Of a stretch of 64,000 nucleotides of DNA, positions 63,942-64,000 are shown piece after piece; positions within the stretch are counted from its first letter, which is position 1; each line of letters begins with the position of its first letter. The notes beneath the pieces are model-generated. The model saw only the letters and a program-made list of their open reading frames with translations, made no database searches and had not been told where the DNA came from. Source of the DNA: Microbacterium sp. SORGH_AS_0428 (GTDB taxonomy: Bacteria > Actinomycetota > Actinomycetes > Actinomycetales > Microbacteriaceae); the NCBI RefSeq assembly GCF_031453615.1, contig NZ_JAVIZT010000001.1, forward strand, positions 2,728,001 through 2,792,000, read 5' to 3'. Both the position numbers and the translations under genes were made by a program.

Positions 63942-64000
63942 CCCCGCGAGACTGCATCTCCTGCACGAGATCACGGGTAAACACCGTGATCTCGTGCTCG
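63942..64000. repeat. Dispersed palindromic element, copy 3 (cut by window end)
   Basis: CCCCGCGAGACTGCATCTC, then CACGAGATCACGGGTA and the complementary CGTGATCTCGTG, the same order as copies 1 and 2. The right outer arm would follow beyond base 64000. Confidence 0.75.

Overview
The window is high-GC actinobacterial chromosome, most likely from a Microbacteriaceae genus such as Microbacterium. The evidence is GC-rich third codon positions, many GTG starts, ATGA/GTGA gene overlaps, and family content typical of that group: malate:quinone oxidoreductase, ThrE-type exporter, DUF4244 Tad pilin, 6C RNA beside a tad locus, and NhaA fused to a DsbA-like domain. The word GGATGCGG is strikingly frequent on both strands. 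The organism assignment is inference; no 16S gene is present.

Layout. 1-16.4 kb is ordinary core chromosome: the 3' end of ackA, a beta-phosphoglucomutase-like phosphatase with a GH65 disaccharide phosphorylase, dnaX-recR, a threonine/serine exporter, lysC and asd separated by an AAA+/TPR pair on the other strand, mqo, tdk and a DUF1295 membrane protein. 16.5-22.9 kb starts with a HAD phosphatase and then becomes an accessory, decaying region ending at a tRNA-Pro gene. It holds a dispersed palindrome, a 57-bp tandem repeat, an HTH fragment, secreted or lipoprotein genes (one frameshifted), a headless SGNH hydrolase, a truncated DUF3846 gene, an internally deleted IS3-family element next to a 62-bp fragment of its own end, and the 3' remnant of a large serine recombinase.

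23-33 kb: a large surface protein with a possible thioester domain, a class A PBP overlapping a metallophosphoesterase, DUF4177-RidA, an HTH protein fused to an ECF S-component-like membrane domain, and acs. 33.4-42.7 kb: 6C small RNA, a compact tad pilus operon (tadA, one tadB/C, Flp-like, two TadE-like), then topA-tmk-holB-alpha/beta hydrolase lipoprotein and tRNA-Thr. This order resembles the Mycobacterium tuberculosis Rv3660c-Rv3644c neighbourhood.

43-52 kb: an MMPL transporter with pncA, a BMP-like lipoprotein, and a cell-surface group consisting of a secreted phosphatase ending in a WxL-like domain, a DUF916/WxIP-like membrane protein, a small LPATG protein and a HupE-like membrane protein. 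52-64 kb: NhaA-DsbA, a CDGSH protein with a haem-oxygenase-like iron enzyme, a BLUF photoreceptor preceded by two unknown small genes, a zinc-ribbon protein, DUF1345, an NmrA-like oxidoreductase divergent from a TetR regulator with clear palindromic operators, a CopB-type metal ATPase behind a perfect CsoR-like operator but broken by a one-base frameshift, a YbaK-like deacylase and an XRE-cupin regulator. A third, truncated copy of the dispersed palindrome closes the window.

The best candidates for something undescribed are the actinobacterial WxL-phosphatase/DUF916/LPATG cluster, the BLUF-small protein operon, the HTH-S-component fusion, the putative thioester surface protein and the dispersed palindrome family.
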